Source: UBA2991 sp965221735 (GTDB lineage Bacteria > Chloroflexota > Dehalococcoidia > Tepidiformales > Tepidiformaceae). From it: a stretch of 64,000 nucleotides of DNA. The translations under genes and the position numbers were made by a program. The notes below the pieces were generated by a model that was given only the letters and a program-made list of their open reading frames with translations, searched no databases and had not been told where the DNA came from. Location: NCBI GenBank assembly GCA_965221735.1, contig OZ244910.1, forward strand, positions 1,674,001-1,738,000. The letters run 5' to 3'. This document shows positions 26,435 to 34,299 of the stretch, piece by piece. Positions within the stretch are counted from its first letter, which is position 1. Each line of letters starts with the position of its first letter.

Positions 26435-27160
26435 GTGCCTGACTTCGGGACGCGCACGCTCGCGTCGATCCCCGACCTGCTTGCGATCGCGCCGGGGGAG
26501 GGCGAGGGGGAGGACGGCTGGGAGCTGTCGGACACGCGCGTCATCAGCCTCACGTTCGAGCTCTCCAAGACACAGATGCTGGACCTGCTGCCGGAAGGGT
26601 TGATCCGGCCGGTCCCGCCCTACGCGAAAGTCATCATCGTGGACGCGCCGGACTCGCCGGCGGGGCCGTACCGGGAGGCGGGGCTCTACCTGGGGGCGCG
26701 GGACCGCGTCCAGATACGGAACGTGCTGCTCGACGCGATCGTGCAGGGCGACGAACAACTCGCGAGCAGCCGAAGGTGCTTCGGCGGGTCGCGGCGGGCG
26801 GGAACGATCGACCTCGACGTGAGTGACAACGGCATCGACGCCGTCATCGCGGCGGAGGAAGGCGAGCTGTGCCGCATCCGCATGGGCGACCTGCGGCGCT
26901 GCGACGCGACCATGCTCAAGTTCGACGCGCTGCTCGTCCCGGGGGAGGAGGACGCCGCGCCGGCGCTGCTGCGCTACGGCGTGCGCATCCCGCTTCCCGA
27001 GGTGGAGGGCACGCTCTCGCGGGACTGGGAGGCGACGATGCCGCGCGGCGCGGGCGTCTGGCGGCAGCTACGCCCCGCGTTCAACGTGACGGCGTTCGCG
27101 ACGTTCGGGGACGCGCGGCTGGAGTTCCCGCGCGTCCCGAGGGCGCGGGCGGCGCGCTAG
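26435..27160 (+). CDS. Acetoacetate-decarboxylase-like protein
   Basis: A 241-residue protein with GTG start, 18 bases after the DegV-like gene. The central part, PPYAKVIIVDAP followed by GPYREAGLYLGAR, resembles the acetoacetate decarboxylase family pattern (strand, then G-P-Y-x-E-x-x-L). Where ADC has W-G-x-P-K-K with the Schiff-base lysine, this protein has CFGGSRRAG, with Arg in place of Lys, so decarboxylase activity is doubtful. It may instead be an ADC-fold enzyme with altered chemistry. The stop shares CTAG with the convergent SDR gene. Confidence 0.6.
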   Translation: MPDFGTRTLASIPDLLAIAPGEGEGEDGWELSDTRVISLTFELSKTQMLDLLPEGLIRPVPPYAKVIIVDAPDSPAGPYREAGLYLGARDRVQIRNVLLDAIVQGDEQLASSRRCFGGSRRAGTIDLDVSDNGIDAVIAAEEGELCRIRMGDLRRCDATMLKFDALLVPGEEDAAPALLRYGVRIPLPEVEGTLSRDWEATMPRGAGVWRQLRPAFNVTAFATFGDARLEFPRVPRARAAR

Positions 27161-27936
27161 TCCTCCTGCGCCGCGGCGATCTCGGCGGCGCGAGGGGTGT
27201 CGGGCTGGACGACGAGCTCAGCGGCGCCGGCCTTCGAGTCGTCCTTGATGAGCTCGATGACCTTGTCGGAGATCTCCTCCGGCTGGAGCATGGTCGTGGC
27301 CGCTATCGCCGGGGCGAGCCAGGCAGCGGGGGTCTCGCCGTCGCCGGTCTTGCCGATGATGGGGGTATCGACCATGCCGGGGAGGACGGCGTTGACGCGG
27401 ATGTTCTCGGTCTCGGCGAGCATGGCGCAGGCCTCGGTGAAGTTGACGACGGCGGCCTTGGTGGCGGCGTACATGGGGTCGAAGGGCATGGGGCCGAGGG
27501 CGGCGACCGAAGCGGTGTTGACGACGGCGCCGCCACCGCGCTTGCGCAGGGCGCGGACGGCCGCGCCGGTGCCCATCATGACGCCGGCGGCGTTGACGCT
27601 GACGACGAGGTGAATCTTGTCCAGGCCGACCTCGGGCCAGCCGGGGGCGTCGCCGGTCATGATGCCGGCGTTGTTGTGGACGATGTCGATGCCGCCGTAG
27701 GCAGCCTCGACGGCGGCGAAGAGCGACTGGATGCCGGAGGGCGTCGAGACGTCGCCGTGGAAGAAGCAGGCCTCGCCGCCCTCGGCGGCGATGACGCGCA
27801 CGGTCTCCTCGCCGCCGGCGCGGTCGATATCGGCGACGGCGACGCTGGCGCCTTCAGCGGCAAGCGCCTTCGCCGTTGCGCGTCCGATTCCAGATGAAGC
27901 GCCGGTGACGAGCGCGACCTTTCCCGAGATCTCCAT
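27157..27936 (-). CDS. Short-chain dehydrogenase/reductase
   Basis: A 259-residue classical SDR. NAD(P) motif TGASSGIGRA at 11-20, adenine-ring motif NNAGIM near 90, catalytic Ser in VVNTASVAALG and Y-x-x-x-K in MYAATKAAVVN. An acidic Asp after the second strand (VADIDRAGG) suggests NAD preference. The ribosome site AGGAGG stands before ATG. It probably oxidises or reduces a secondary alcohol/ketone; substrate unknown. Its stop shares a CTAG with the gene on the opposite strand. Confidence 0.9.
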   Translation of the reverse strand: MEISGKVALVTGASSGIGRATAKALAAEGASVAVADIDRAGGEETVRVIAAEGGEACFFHGDVSTPSGIQSLFAAVEAAYGGIDIVHNNAGIMTGDAPGWPEVGLDKIHLVVSVNAAGVMMGTGAAVRALRKRGGGAVVNTASVAALGPMPFDPMYAATKAAVVNFTEACAMLAETENIRVNAVLPGMVDTPIIGKTGDGETPAAWLAPAIAATTMLQPEEISDKVIELIKDDSKAGAAELVVQPDTPRAAEIAAAQED

Positions 27937-28001
27937 GGTGGCCTCCTGGTAGGTGGTGGGTGTCGGCGGATTCTAGCGACCGCGCGGGTTGTGCGGCGGG
28001 G

Positions 28002-29084
28002 TCAGACGGCGGGCAACTCATCGGGGACGCCCAACTCGCCGAGGACCTCGTGGAACCAGCCGATGACCTCGGGGTGGTAGGGGATGCCCAGCTCGGCGCG
28101 CTCCTCCTCCTTCTCGGAGGCGTTCAGCCCGGCGTAGTAGACGCGCTCCTGGCCGGGTGCGGTCTTGCTCTCGCGGAGGGTGCGCAGGTAGTGGTCCATG
28201 TCGTCCTTGAACTGGTCGAGGTCGGTGAAGGCGTCGATGCGGTAGGCGAGGAAGTGGTGGCCGTTGCCGATGCGCGTGGCGAAGCCGGGACCGGTGCCGG
28301 ACAGGACGCCGCTGAGGACGTCGACGACGATGGCGAGGCTGTAGCCCTTGTGCGAGCCGATTTCGCGGGTGCCGCCGACGGGCAACATCATGAACTCATC
28401 GGGGACGGGGCGCTCCTCCATGATGGGGGTGCCGTCGGCTTCGGCGATCCAGCCCGGGAGGACGCTCGCGCCGAGGCGGCGGGCGAGGCGGATCTTGTTG
28501 CCCGCGACGGAGCTCATGGAAGCGTCGAAGACGAAGGGCGCCTCCTCGCGGGCGGGGACGGCCACGCCGATCGGGTTCAGACCGATGAGGGCCTCGGCGC
28601 CGAAGGTGGGGGCAACCTGCTTGCCGCCGACGGTCGTGGCGATGCCGATCATGTCGTGGGGGACGGCGCGGTGGGCGTGGAAGGCGGCGGCGCCGAAGTG
28701 GCGGCTGTTCATGACGGCGACGGAGCCGATGCCGCACTTGCGCGCCTTCTCGATGGCGAGGTCCATGGCCTGGGGGCCGACCGTGAGGCCGAGTCCCTCG
28801 TCGCTGTCGATGGTGGCGGTGGCCTCGGCCTCGCGGACGATGCGCCACTTCGGGGCGGGGTTGATGGCGCCACCGCGGATGCCGGCGACGTACACGCGCA
28901 TCATGTTGCTGACGCCGTGGGTGTCGATGCCGCGGCGGTCGGCGTAGAGGAGCGTCTCGGCGCAGCGTTCGGCGTCGTCGGGGGGCGAACCGAGCGCCTC
29001 GAAGATGCTCCTGACGGTCGCCTTCATGAGAGGGGGCGGCACGCGGACGGCGATATCGTCGGGGACGTGGAAACGATCGAGCAT
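28002..29084 (-). CDS. Ldh/malate dehydrogenase family (LDH_2) oxidoreductase
   Basis: A 360-residue NAD(P)-dependent oxidoreductase of the LDH_2 (malate/sulfolactate/ureidoglycolate dehydrogenase) fold, unrelated to classical LDH. Marks: GIDTHGVSNMMRVYV near 48 with the conserved His, VAVMNSRHFGAAAFHA near 125, and EIGSHKGYSLAIVVDVLSGVLSG near 235, then GHHFLAYRIDAF. ATG 29084 is chosen over the longer frame because the extension is antisense to the neighbouring gene; a TATGAT box lies nine bases before it. 2-Hydroxy-acid substrate unknown. Confidence 0.9.
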   Translation of the reverse strand: MLDRFHVPDDIAVRVPPPLMKATVRSIFEALGSPPDDAERCAETLLYADRRGIDTHGVSNMMRVYVAGIRGGAINPAPKWRIVREAEATATIDSDEGLGLTVGPQAMDLAIEKARKCGIGSVAVMNSRHFGAAAFHAHRAVPHDMIGIATTVGGKQVAPTFGAEALIGLNPIGVAVPAREEAPFVFDASMSSVAGNKIRLARRLGASVLPGWIAEADGTPIMEERPVPDEFMMLPVGGTREIGSHKGYSLAIVVDVLSGVLSGTGPGFATRIGNGHHFLAYRIDAFTDLDQFKDDMDHYLRTLRESKTAPGQERVYYAGLNASEKEEERAELGIPYHPEVIGWFHEVLGELGVPDELPAV

Positions 29085-29154
29085 GGGAGGCGCATCATAG
29101 CGAGCGGCAGGCGGGGTAGCATGTGCCGCACGCGCCACTTCGCGCGGACGGGCC

Positions 29155-29619
29155 GTGGTGGAGATCGAGGGTGAGCACCGCTTCGAGGCGGCGAAGGACG
29201 CGCTCTGGGGGGCACTGTTCGACCCGGCGGCGCTGCGGGCGGCGCTGCCAGCCTTCGAGTCGCTGGAGCGGATCGACGAGGACACGTACGAGCTGGTCGC
29301 GTTCGTGGAGGTGCGGGGGTTCTGGGGGCGGTTCCGGGGGCTGGCGCGGGTGAGCCACATCGTCGAGGGGCAGTCGTATCACCTGCGGCTCTCGGGGGCG
29401 GCGGCGGAGGGGACGGCGATGGCGCAGGGGACGATCACGCTGCACGAGGACGAGGAAGGCGTGCTCTTCCGATACCGGGGCGACCTGACGGTTCACGGGG
29501 CGCTGACGCGGCTGGGCGGGCGGTTCATCGGCGGTTCGATCCGCATCCTCATCCGGGACTTCCTGCAGGGGCTCGCGCGCAACCTGGCGGATGAGCCCGC
29601 CGGCGAGCAGGCGGAGTAG
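29155..29619 (+). CDS. CoxG-like SRPBCC-domain protein
   Basis: A 154-residue START/SRPBCC-fold protein of the CO dehydrogenase subunit G (CoxG) family: FEAAKDALWGALFDPAALRAALPAFESLERI, spread over residues ~9-40, is the typical opening, followed by beta strands and a C-terminal amphipathic helix. CoxG members anchor molybdenum CO dehydrogenases to membranes or bind hydrophobic ligands; no cox structural gene is nearby, so here it may serve another oxidoreductase. GTG start, divergent from the LDH_2 gene and 11 bases before the transporter. Confidence 0.82.
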   Translation: MVEIEGEHRFEAAKDALWGALFDPAALRAALPAFESLERIDEDTYELVAFVEVRGFWGRFRGLARVSHIVEGQSYHLRLSGAAAEGTAMAQGTITLHEDEEGVLFRYRGDLTVHGALTRLGGRFIGGSIRILIRDFLQGLARNLADEPAGEQAE

Positions 29620-29630
29620 CGGCGGCAGGG

Positions 29631-31058
29631 ATGCGGCTGGAGCACAAGTACATCGTCGCGCTCATCAGCGTGTTCGGGATGTTCATGAACCTCCTCGATC
29701 TGACGATCGTGAACGTCGCCGTGCCCGTGCTGGCCTCGGAGATGGACGCCTCGGCGCGGGAGGTGCAGTGGGTGGTGACGGGCTACCTGCTGGCGGTGGC
29801 GGTGGCGATCCCGGTAAGCGGCTGGGCGGGGGATCGCTTCGGGACGAAGATCATGTTCGTCCTCGCGCTGGCGTTCTTCACGGTCGGGTCGGCGCTGTGC
29901 GCGGTGGCGTGGAACATCGAGAGCCTGATCCTGTTCCGGATCCTGCAGGGGCTGGGCGGCGGCCTCCTGATGCCGGTCTCGCAGACGATGGTGTTCCGCG
30001 CCTTCCCCCAGCAGGAACGGGCAAAGGCAGCGGGCATCCTGGTGGTGCCGACGACGTTTGCGCCGGCAAGCGGTCCCCTTATCGGGGGCATCATCCTCGA
30101 CTACCTGTCGTGGCCGTGGATCTTCCTCGTGAACATCCCCGTGGGGGTGGTCGCCATCCTGCTGGCGGTCGCGTTCCTGCGGGAGCAGCGCGAGGACGCG
30201 CCGGGCCGGATCGACATTCCCGGGCTGATGCTGGCGTCGGGCGGGCTGGCGGTCTTCCTGTACGGGCTGGCGGAAGCAGGCGAGCGCGGGTTCGGCGACC
30301 CGGTGGTCCTCGGGTTCGGGGGCGCGGGGCTCGCGCTGCTGGCGATCTTCGTGCTGGTGGAGCTGCGGACCGAAGAGCCGCTCATCGACGTGCGGCTCTT
30401 CCTGGACCGGATGTTCGCGCTGGCGAATATCACGCAGAGCGTGGCCTTCATGGGATTCGCGGCGACGCTCTTCCTGTTACCGCTCATCCTGCAGCTCGAG
30501 CGGGGGCTGAGCCCGTTCGAATCGGGTCTGGCGACCTTCCCGCAGGCGATCGGGGTGATGGTGATGGCGCCGGTGATGGCGCGGATCTACCCGATCGTGG
30601 GACCGCGACGGCTGGTGGCGGTCGGCCTGCTGGCGGCGAGCGCCACGACGGTGCCGCTCATCCTGATGGACCTGCAGACGGACCTCTGGTGGGTCCGGGG
30701 GACGATGTTCGCGCGGGGGGTGGGCTTCAGCATGATGCTGGTGCCGCTGCAGACGGCGGCCTTCGCGGGGATCAGCATGGCCGATACTGGTCGCGCAACC
30801 GCGCTCTTCAACGCGACACGGCAGGTAGCGCAGAGCTTCGGCGTGGCGATCATCGCGACGGTGCTCACGAGCCGGCTGGCGCACCACGGCGCGGCGCTCG
30901 GCCCCATGGACAACGTGGCCGACTCGGTGAGCGCCTTCGCGGACGGCTTCGTGGTGACGGCGATCTTCATCGCCGCCGGAATCCTGGCCGCGCTGCTCAT
31001 CCGCGACCGGGAAGCGGCGGCGACGCTGCGGGCGCGGCTCGATCCGAGGCCGGGTTAG
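29631..31058 (+). CDS. MFS transporter, DHA2 (EmrB/QacA, 14-TM) family
   Basis: A 475-residue multispanning membrane protein with about 14 hydrophobic helices. It has the DHA2 opening LLDLTIVNVAVPVLASEM with the conserved Asp in TM1, motif A GWAGDRFGTK near 64, and motif C-like SGPLIGGIILDYLSWPWIF near 145-165. Probable proton-driven drug or metabolite efflux across the cytoplasmic membrane. Close spacing to the CoxG-like gene suggests joint transcription. Substrate unknown. Confidence 0.92.
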   Translation: MRLEHKYIVALISVFGMFMNLLDLTIVNVAVPVLASEMDASAREVQWVVTGYLLAVAVAIPVSGWAGDRFGTKIMFVLALAFFTVGSALCAVAWNIESLILFRILQGLGGGLLMPVSQTMVFRAFPQQERAKAAGILVVPTTFAPASGPLIGGIILDYLSWPWIFLVNIPVGVVAILLAVAFLREQREDAPGRIDIPGLMLASGGLAVFLYGLAEAGERGFGDPVVLGFGGAGLALLAIFVLVELRTEEPLIDVRLFLDRMFALANITQSVAFMGFAATLFLLPLILQLERGLSPFESGLATFPQAIGVMVMAPVMARIYPIVGPRRLVAVGLLAASATTVPLILMDLQTDLWWVRGTMFARGVGFSMMLVPLQTAAFAGISMADTGRATALFNATRQVAQSFGVAIIATVLTSRLAHHGAALGPMDNVADSVSAFADGFVVTAIFIAAGILAALLIRDREAAATLRARLDPRPG

Positions 31059-31099
31059 TCGACGACTTGCCCTAGCCGACGCCGACAGAGCTCTCGACG

Positions 31100-31489
31100 C
31101 TACCCGCCCTGTTGGGCAATGCGGCGCGCCATCCACTCCACATAGGCCTTACGCGTCAGCCCCCGCCTGTTGGCCTCACTGTCGATCCAGGCGACAACGC
31201 CCTCGTCGAGGGACAGGTTGGCTCGGACGGCCCTCCCCGAGAGCTGAAGCAGGGGGATCGAGACCAGCGTCAGCCCCGGCGGCGTCTCAACGTTCTCGAG
31301 GGCGCTGGGAGAGACGAGCGCCTGGCCGTCTCGCTCGGCTTCGAGGGCATAATCGCGGAGCGCCTCCTCGGCGTTGGCGATGACCTCATCAAGGGAGGAG
31401 CCCATCGCGACGATACCGGGGAGGTCGGGGAAGGTGGCGCCGTAGGCGCCCCGTTCGCCGTCGATGAGAGCGGGGTAACGAGCGGTCAT
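31100..31489 (-). CDS. hicB: HicB-family antitoxin
   Basis: A 129-residue antitoxin. The N-terminal degenerate RNase-H-like HicB fold (GAYGATFPDLPGIVAMG with DEVIANAEEAL) binds and neutralises HicA. The C-terminal ribbon-helix-helix begins near VRANLSLDEGVVAWID and continues with RKAYVEWMARRIA, and would bind the operator. Translated from an ATG overlapping the hicA stop (ATGA), with GGGAGG upstream. Toxin-first gene order is normal for HicAB. Confidence 0.93.
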   Translation of the reverse strand: MTARYPALIDGERGAYGATFPDLPGIVAMGSSLDEVIANAEEALRDYALEAERDGQALVSPSALENVETPPGLTLVSIPLLQLSGRAVRANLSLDEGVVAWIDSEANRRGLTRKAYVEWMARRIAQQGG

Positions 31490-31689
31490 GAGGCACCTCC
31501 CTGGTCGCTCCAGCCAGCCTTCCTAGCGATGGACCGAGCAACCTGCGGCGACACTGTGCGGTGGCGGGGGAGCGTGATAATCCCGGTGATTCGCTCGTGT
31601 CGGTAGATGTCGTGGCTGGCGCCATGTCGGTCGAGGTACCAACCATCCTTCCGCAATCTGCGCCTGATGCGGCTGGTGCTCAACTCCAT
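31486..31689 (-). CDS. hicA: HicA-family mRNA interferase toxin
   Basis: A 67-residue double-stranded-RNA-binding-fold toxin that cleaves mRNA when free of HicB. The catalytic histidine is His26 in GASHDIYRH, preceded by LRKDGWYLDRH, and the protein ends in a basic helix SPQVARSIARKAGW. The start codon directly follows a palindrome containing TAATAT, so the transcript is probably leaderless. Base composition here is a little more A+T rich than in neighbours. Confidence 0.93.
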   Translation of the reverse strand: MELSTSRIRRRLRKDGWYLDRHGASHDIYRHERITGIITLPRHRTVSPQVARSIARKAGWSDQGGAS

Positions 31690-31713
31690 CGATGTGCCTA
31701 TATTAGCACATCG
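31690..31713 (-). promoter_or_regulatory. hicAB operator/promoter palindrome
   Basis: An 8-base perfect inverted repeat CGATGTGC / GCACATCG with an 8-base centre abuts the hicA ATG. Read on the minus strand the centre is TAATATAG, a good -10 box about ten bases before ATG. Binding of HicB's ribbon-helix-helix here would block transcription directly; the autoregulation is inferred from the family. Confidence 0.6.
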
Positions 31714-31737
31714 GAGACCGCCGGCGCCGCGTTCGCC

Positions 31738-32496
31738 CTAGTCGACGAACTTGCCCTGGCCGCCGTCTACGATGATGTGGGTGGCGTTGATCCAGCTGGC
31801 GGCGGGGCTGGCGAGGAAGGCGATGGCGCGGGCCACTTCCTCGCCGCTGCCGAGCCGGCCGAAGGGGATGCTGCGCTCGACGCTCTTGTAGAAGTCGGGG
31901 TTGGCCTCGCGGGTGCGGTCCCAGTTGCCGCCGGGCATGAGCGTCGCACCCGGGGAGAGGGCGTTCACGCGGATGCCCTTGCGGCCCAACGCCTGGCCGA
32001 GCTCGTTGGCGAGCACGCGCATGGCGCCCTTGAGGGGGCCGTACGAGGACCAGCGCCCGAACCACTGCTTGCTGGCGGTGGAGCCGATGAAAATGACGCT
32101 GGCGGCGTCGCTCTCCTCGAGGGCGGGCTGGGCCGCCTCGACGGCATGGACGGCGGCCATGACGTCGACATCGAAGGTGCTCTGCCAGCCCTCGGCGTCC
32201 TGGCCGGACTGGCCGGTGGCGTTGTGGATGAGGATGTCGAGCCCGCCGAGCGCTTCGACGGCGCCCGTCACGAAGGCGCGCGTGGAGCCGGAGTCGGCGA
32301 GATCGGCGGGGGCCGCGTGGACGGTCACGTCGCCGCGGGCGGCGAGCTCGTCGCGCGTCTGCGCCAGGCGGTCAGCGTCGCGGCCACAGATGGCGACGTT
32401 CGCGCCTTCGTCGATCAGGGTCTCCGCCGTGTAGCGGCCGATGCCGCGGCTTGCGCCCAGGATGATCGCCTTCCGTCCAGCCAATCCAAGATCCAT
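31738..32496 (-). CDS. Short-chain dehydrogenase/reductase
   Basis: A 252-residue SDR with cofactor motif GASRGIGRYTAETL at 14-27, NATGQSG near 91 in the place of NNAG, Ser in VIFIGSTASKQW, and Y-G-P-L-K in SSYGPLKGAMRVL. C-terminal IVDGGQGKFVD is the usual cofactor-closing end. The second strand has CGRDADRL, suggesting NADP-type recognition by Arg. ATG follows AGGAGG. It is separate from hicAB by a short gap; substrate unknown. Confidence 0.9.
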   Translation of the reverse strand: MDLGLAGRKAIILGASRGIGRYTAETLIDEGANVAICGRDADRLAQTRDELAARGDVTVHAAPADLADSGSTRAFVTGAVEALGGLDILIHNATGQSGQDAEGWQSTFDVDVMAAVHAVEAAQPALEESDAASVIFIGSTASKQWFGRWSSYGPLKGAMRVLANELGQALGRKGIRVNALSPGATLMPGGNWDRTREANPDFYKSVERSIPFGRLGSGEEVARAIAFLASPAASWINATHIIVDGGQGKFVD

Positions 32497-32562
32497 GTCG
32501 CACCTCCTGAGCGCGTAGGGTAGTGGAGCGCGCCACTAGATGCGGCGGCGCGGAGGCAGGCG

Positions 32563-33594
32563 ATGGCGCGGGTGACGGTCCGGTCCTTCGAGCGGGGCGA
32601 TCTCGACGCGGCGGCGGCGCTGCTGGCGGAGAAGCACCGGGCGGATCGCGAGCGGCATCCGGTGCTCGCGGAGGCGCTCTCGGACGAGGGTGAAGCGCGC
32701 TCGATGCTGGCGAAGTGGTTCGACAACGAGCGCACCGACGGGGCGGTGGCGGTGGACGGGGACACGCTCGCGGGCTACGCGATCGGCGAGCGCGCGGCGG
32801 GGGCGCCGCCAGACAGCTACATGGGACAGCTCTCGACGCCGCGTTCGGTCACCATCGGCTCGCGCGACCATGCCGTCTCGGAGGGGTACGACGCCAACGC
32901 GGTCTGCCGGATGCTCTACCGCCAGCTGGCGGCGGGATGGGTGGCCTCGGGGTACTACGCCCACACGGTCAACATCGCAGCTGGGGACGAGCGGCTGCAG
33001 GAGGCGTGGTTCAACCTCGGGTTCGGGCGGCACGTCTCGGTCGCGGTGCGGGAGGGGACGGGGCCGGTGGCGGGGGCGGATGCCGGAGGCGTCGAGGTTC
33101 GCGCGGCGGGAAGCGAGGACGTGGGGGAACTGCTGGAGCTGGCGCGGACGCTGGGACTGCACCACCTCGACTCGCCGATGTTCATGTACTGGCCCGTCCA
33201 GCCCGAGCACGACGGGATGGCGCGCACGTTCTTCTCGGGGCTCCTGGAGGACGAGGGAAACCCACACTACGTCGCCTACCGGGAGGGGGAGGCGGTGGGG
33301 CTGACCAGCTTCCTGAAGCAGGGGTTCATCCCGCCGTATATCAACAGCGAGAAGAACGTGTACCTGTTCATGGGGATCGTGGAGCCGGAGGCGCAGGACG
33401 GCGGCGTGGGGCGGGCGCTGCTCGACCACGGGATGGCGTGGGCGCGTGGGGAGGGGTACGAGCGCTGCACATTGCACGTGCTGTCGGCGAACTACAGCGG
33501 CGAGCCGTTCTGGTTCGCGAACGGGTTCGAGCCGATCGAGTACAGCCTGGAACGGCATATCGACGAGCGGGTGGCCTGGGCGCGGGGCGGCTAG
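32563..33594 (+). CDS. Tandem GNAT-family acetyltransferase
   Basis: A 343-residue protein with two GNAT folds. The N-terminal copy (~1-150, VRSFERGDLDAAAALLAEKH) is degenerate. The C-terminal copy (~170-320) has the acetyl-CoA loop in GGVGRALLDHGMAWARGEGY, followed by LHVLSANYSGEPFWFANGFEPIEYS split across strands. Tandem GNATs usually have one active half that acetylates a small amine. Ribosome site GGAGG before ATG. Acceptor unknown. Confidence 0.85.
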   Translation: MARVTVRSFERGDLDAAAALLAEKHRADRERHPVLAEALSDEGEARSMLAKWFDNERTDGAVAVDGDTLAGYAIGERAAGAPPDSYMGQLSTPRSVTIGSRDHAVSEGYDANAVCRMLYRQLAAGWVASGYYAHTVNIAAGDERLQEAWFNLGFGRHVSVAVREGTGPVAGADAGGVEVRAAGSEDVGELLELARTLGLHHLDSPMFMYWPVQPEHDGMARTFFSGLLEDEGNPHYVAYREGEAVGLTSFLKQGFIPPYINSEKNVYLFMGIVEPEAQDGGVGRALLDHGMAWARGEGYERCTLHVLSANYSGEPFWFANGFEPIEYSLERHIDERVAWARGG

Positions 33595-33601
33595 CGGGCG
33601 G

Positions 33602-33997
33602 TCAGGGGGAAGCAGCCTGGAGGACTTCCAGGCCGGGAATGTCCGCGAAGACGTGGTCGCGTGAGGCCAAGGGGCAATTCAGAAGCATCGCCGTCGCAGC
33701 GATCCAGGCATCAGCCACCGGCAACTCACGGCCGGCGGACTTCCGCTCAGTTCGCAGGCGAGCACACGATTCAACCAACTCTGGACCAGCCCAGACAACT
33801 TCGTAGTGCTCAAGATGGCGTGCAAGTTCGTTCTGCCGGCGCTCGCCCCAGCCGCCCCACCAGGCCCCATGCCAGAGTTCCTCCAGAGTCTGGAACGAGA
33901 TCAGCGCCCGCTGACCACGAAGATGCTCCAGGTAGGGGGCAGCGATATCGCTCCCATTGAAGATATGGGAGACGATGTTGGTGTCGAGAAGAATCAC
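33602..33997 (-). CDS. PIN-domain ribonuclease toxin (VapC-like)
   Basis: A 131-residue PIN toxin. The acidic active site is visible: Asp5 in ILLDTNIVSH, Glu40 in FQTLEELWHG, and Asp near 95 in LPVADAWIAATAM, with a later acidic residue in the SRDHVFADI end. It would cleave specific RNAs in a magnesium-dependent way. Start ATG overlaps the upstream small gene by ATGA, the usual antitoxin-toxin coupling. A Trp/Gly/Glu-rich insertion (WHGAWWGGWGERRQ) is unusual but fits the VapC group that includes FitB-like members. Confidence 0.88.
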   Translation of the reverse strand: MILLDTNIVSHIFNGSDIAAPYLEHLRGQRALISFQTLEELWHGAWWGGWGERRQNELARHLEHYEVVWAGPELVESCARLRTERKSAGRELPVADAWIAATAMLLNCPLASRDHVFADIPGLEVLQAASP

Positions 33998-34188
33998 GCC
34001 GAAGGCGCTCTCCGAGCCACATCGCGACCAGCGCGGATGATGCGGAGAAACTCATCCACATCGAACGGTTCGCTGGCAGTTACCACCGAATCGGGATCGA
34101 ACAGCTTCGGGGGAGATGCGCTGAGAAACGACTCCGGATCCAATGGAGCTTCCCGAGAACGAGCCTTCGATGACTGATCAAGGGCCAT
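33994..34188 (-). CDS. Small antitoxin-like protein partner of the PIN toxin
   Basis: A 64-residue acidic protein encoded directly upstream of and overlapping the PIN toxin (ATGA). Position and size match a VapB antitoxin, but no AbrB, RHH or Phd DNA-binding motif is apparent; the body is Asp/Ser/Pro rich, ending in a helix DVDEFLRIIRAGRDVARR that could fold on the toxin. A 7-base inverted repeat lies 10 bases upstream. Assigned by context. Confidence 0.65.
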   Translation of the reverse strand: MALDQSSKARSREAPLDPESFLSASPPKLFDPDSVVTASEPFDVDEFLRIIRAGRDVARRAPSA

Positions 34189-34197
34189 CTCTCACCT

Positions 34198-34214
34198 CCA
34201 TCCAACCTGGATGG
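34198..34214 (-). promoter_or_regulatory. Inverted repeat upstream of the PIN toxin-antitoxin pair
   Basis: CCATCCA and TGGATGG flank ACC, 10 bases before the antitoxin ATG on the minus strand. A TACACT -10-like box lies just upstream. This is a likely autoregulatory operator, by analogy with other VapBC loci. Confidence 0.5.
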
Positions 34215-34299
34215 GAAGAGTGTATCACCGGGCGCGGGGCGGGTAGCGGGCGGTCAAAGCGGGAGTCCCCTAAGATTCGCGGCACGACAGGAGGTACGC

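Noticed and set aside
34215..34260. TTGACC upstream of TACACT as a full promoter for the PIN antitoxin-toxin pair
   Set aside because: The two boxes are about 27 bases apart, too far for one sigma-70 promoter; only the -10-like box was kept.
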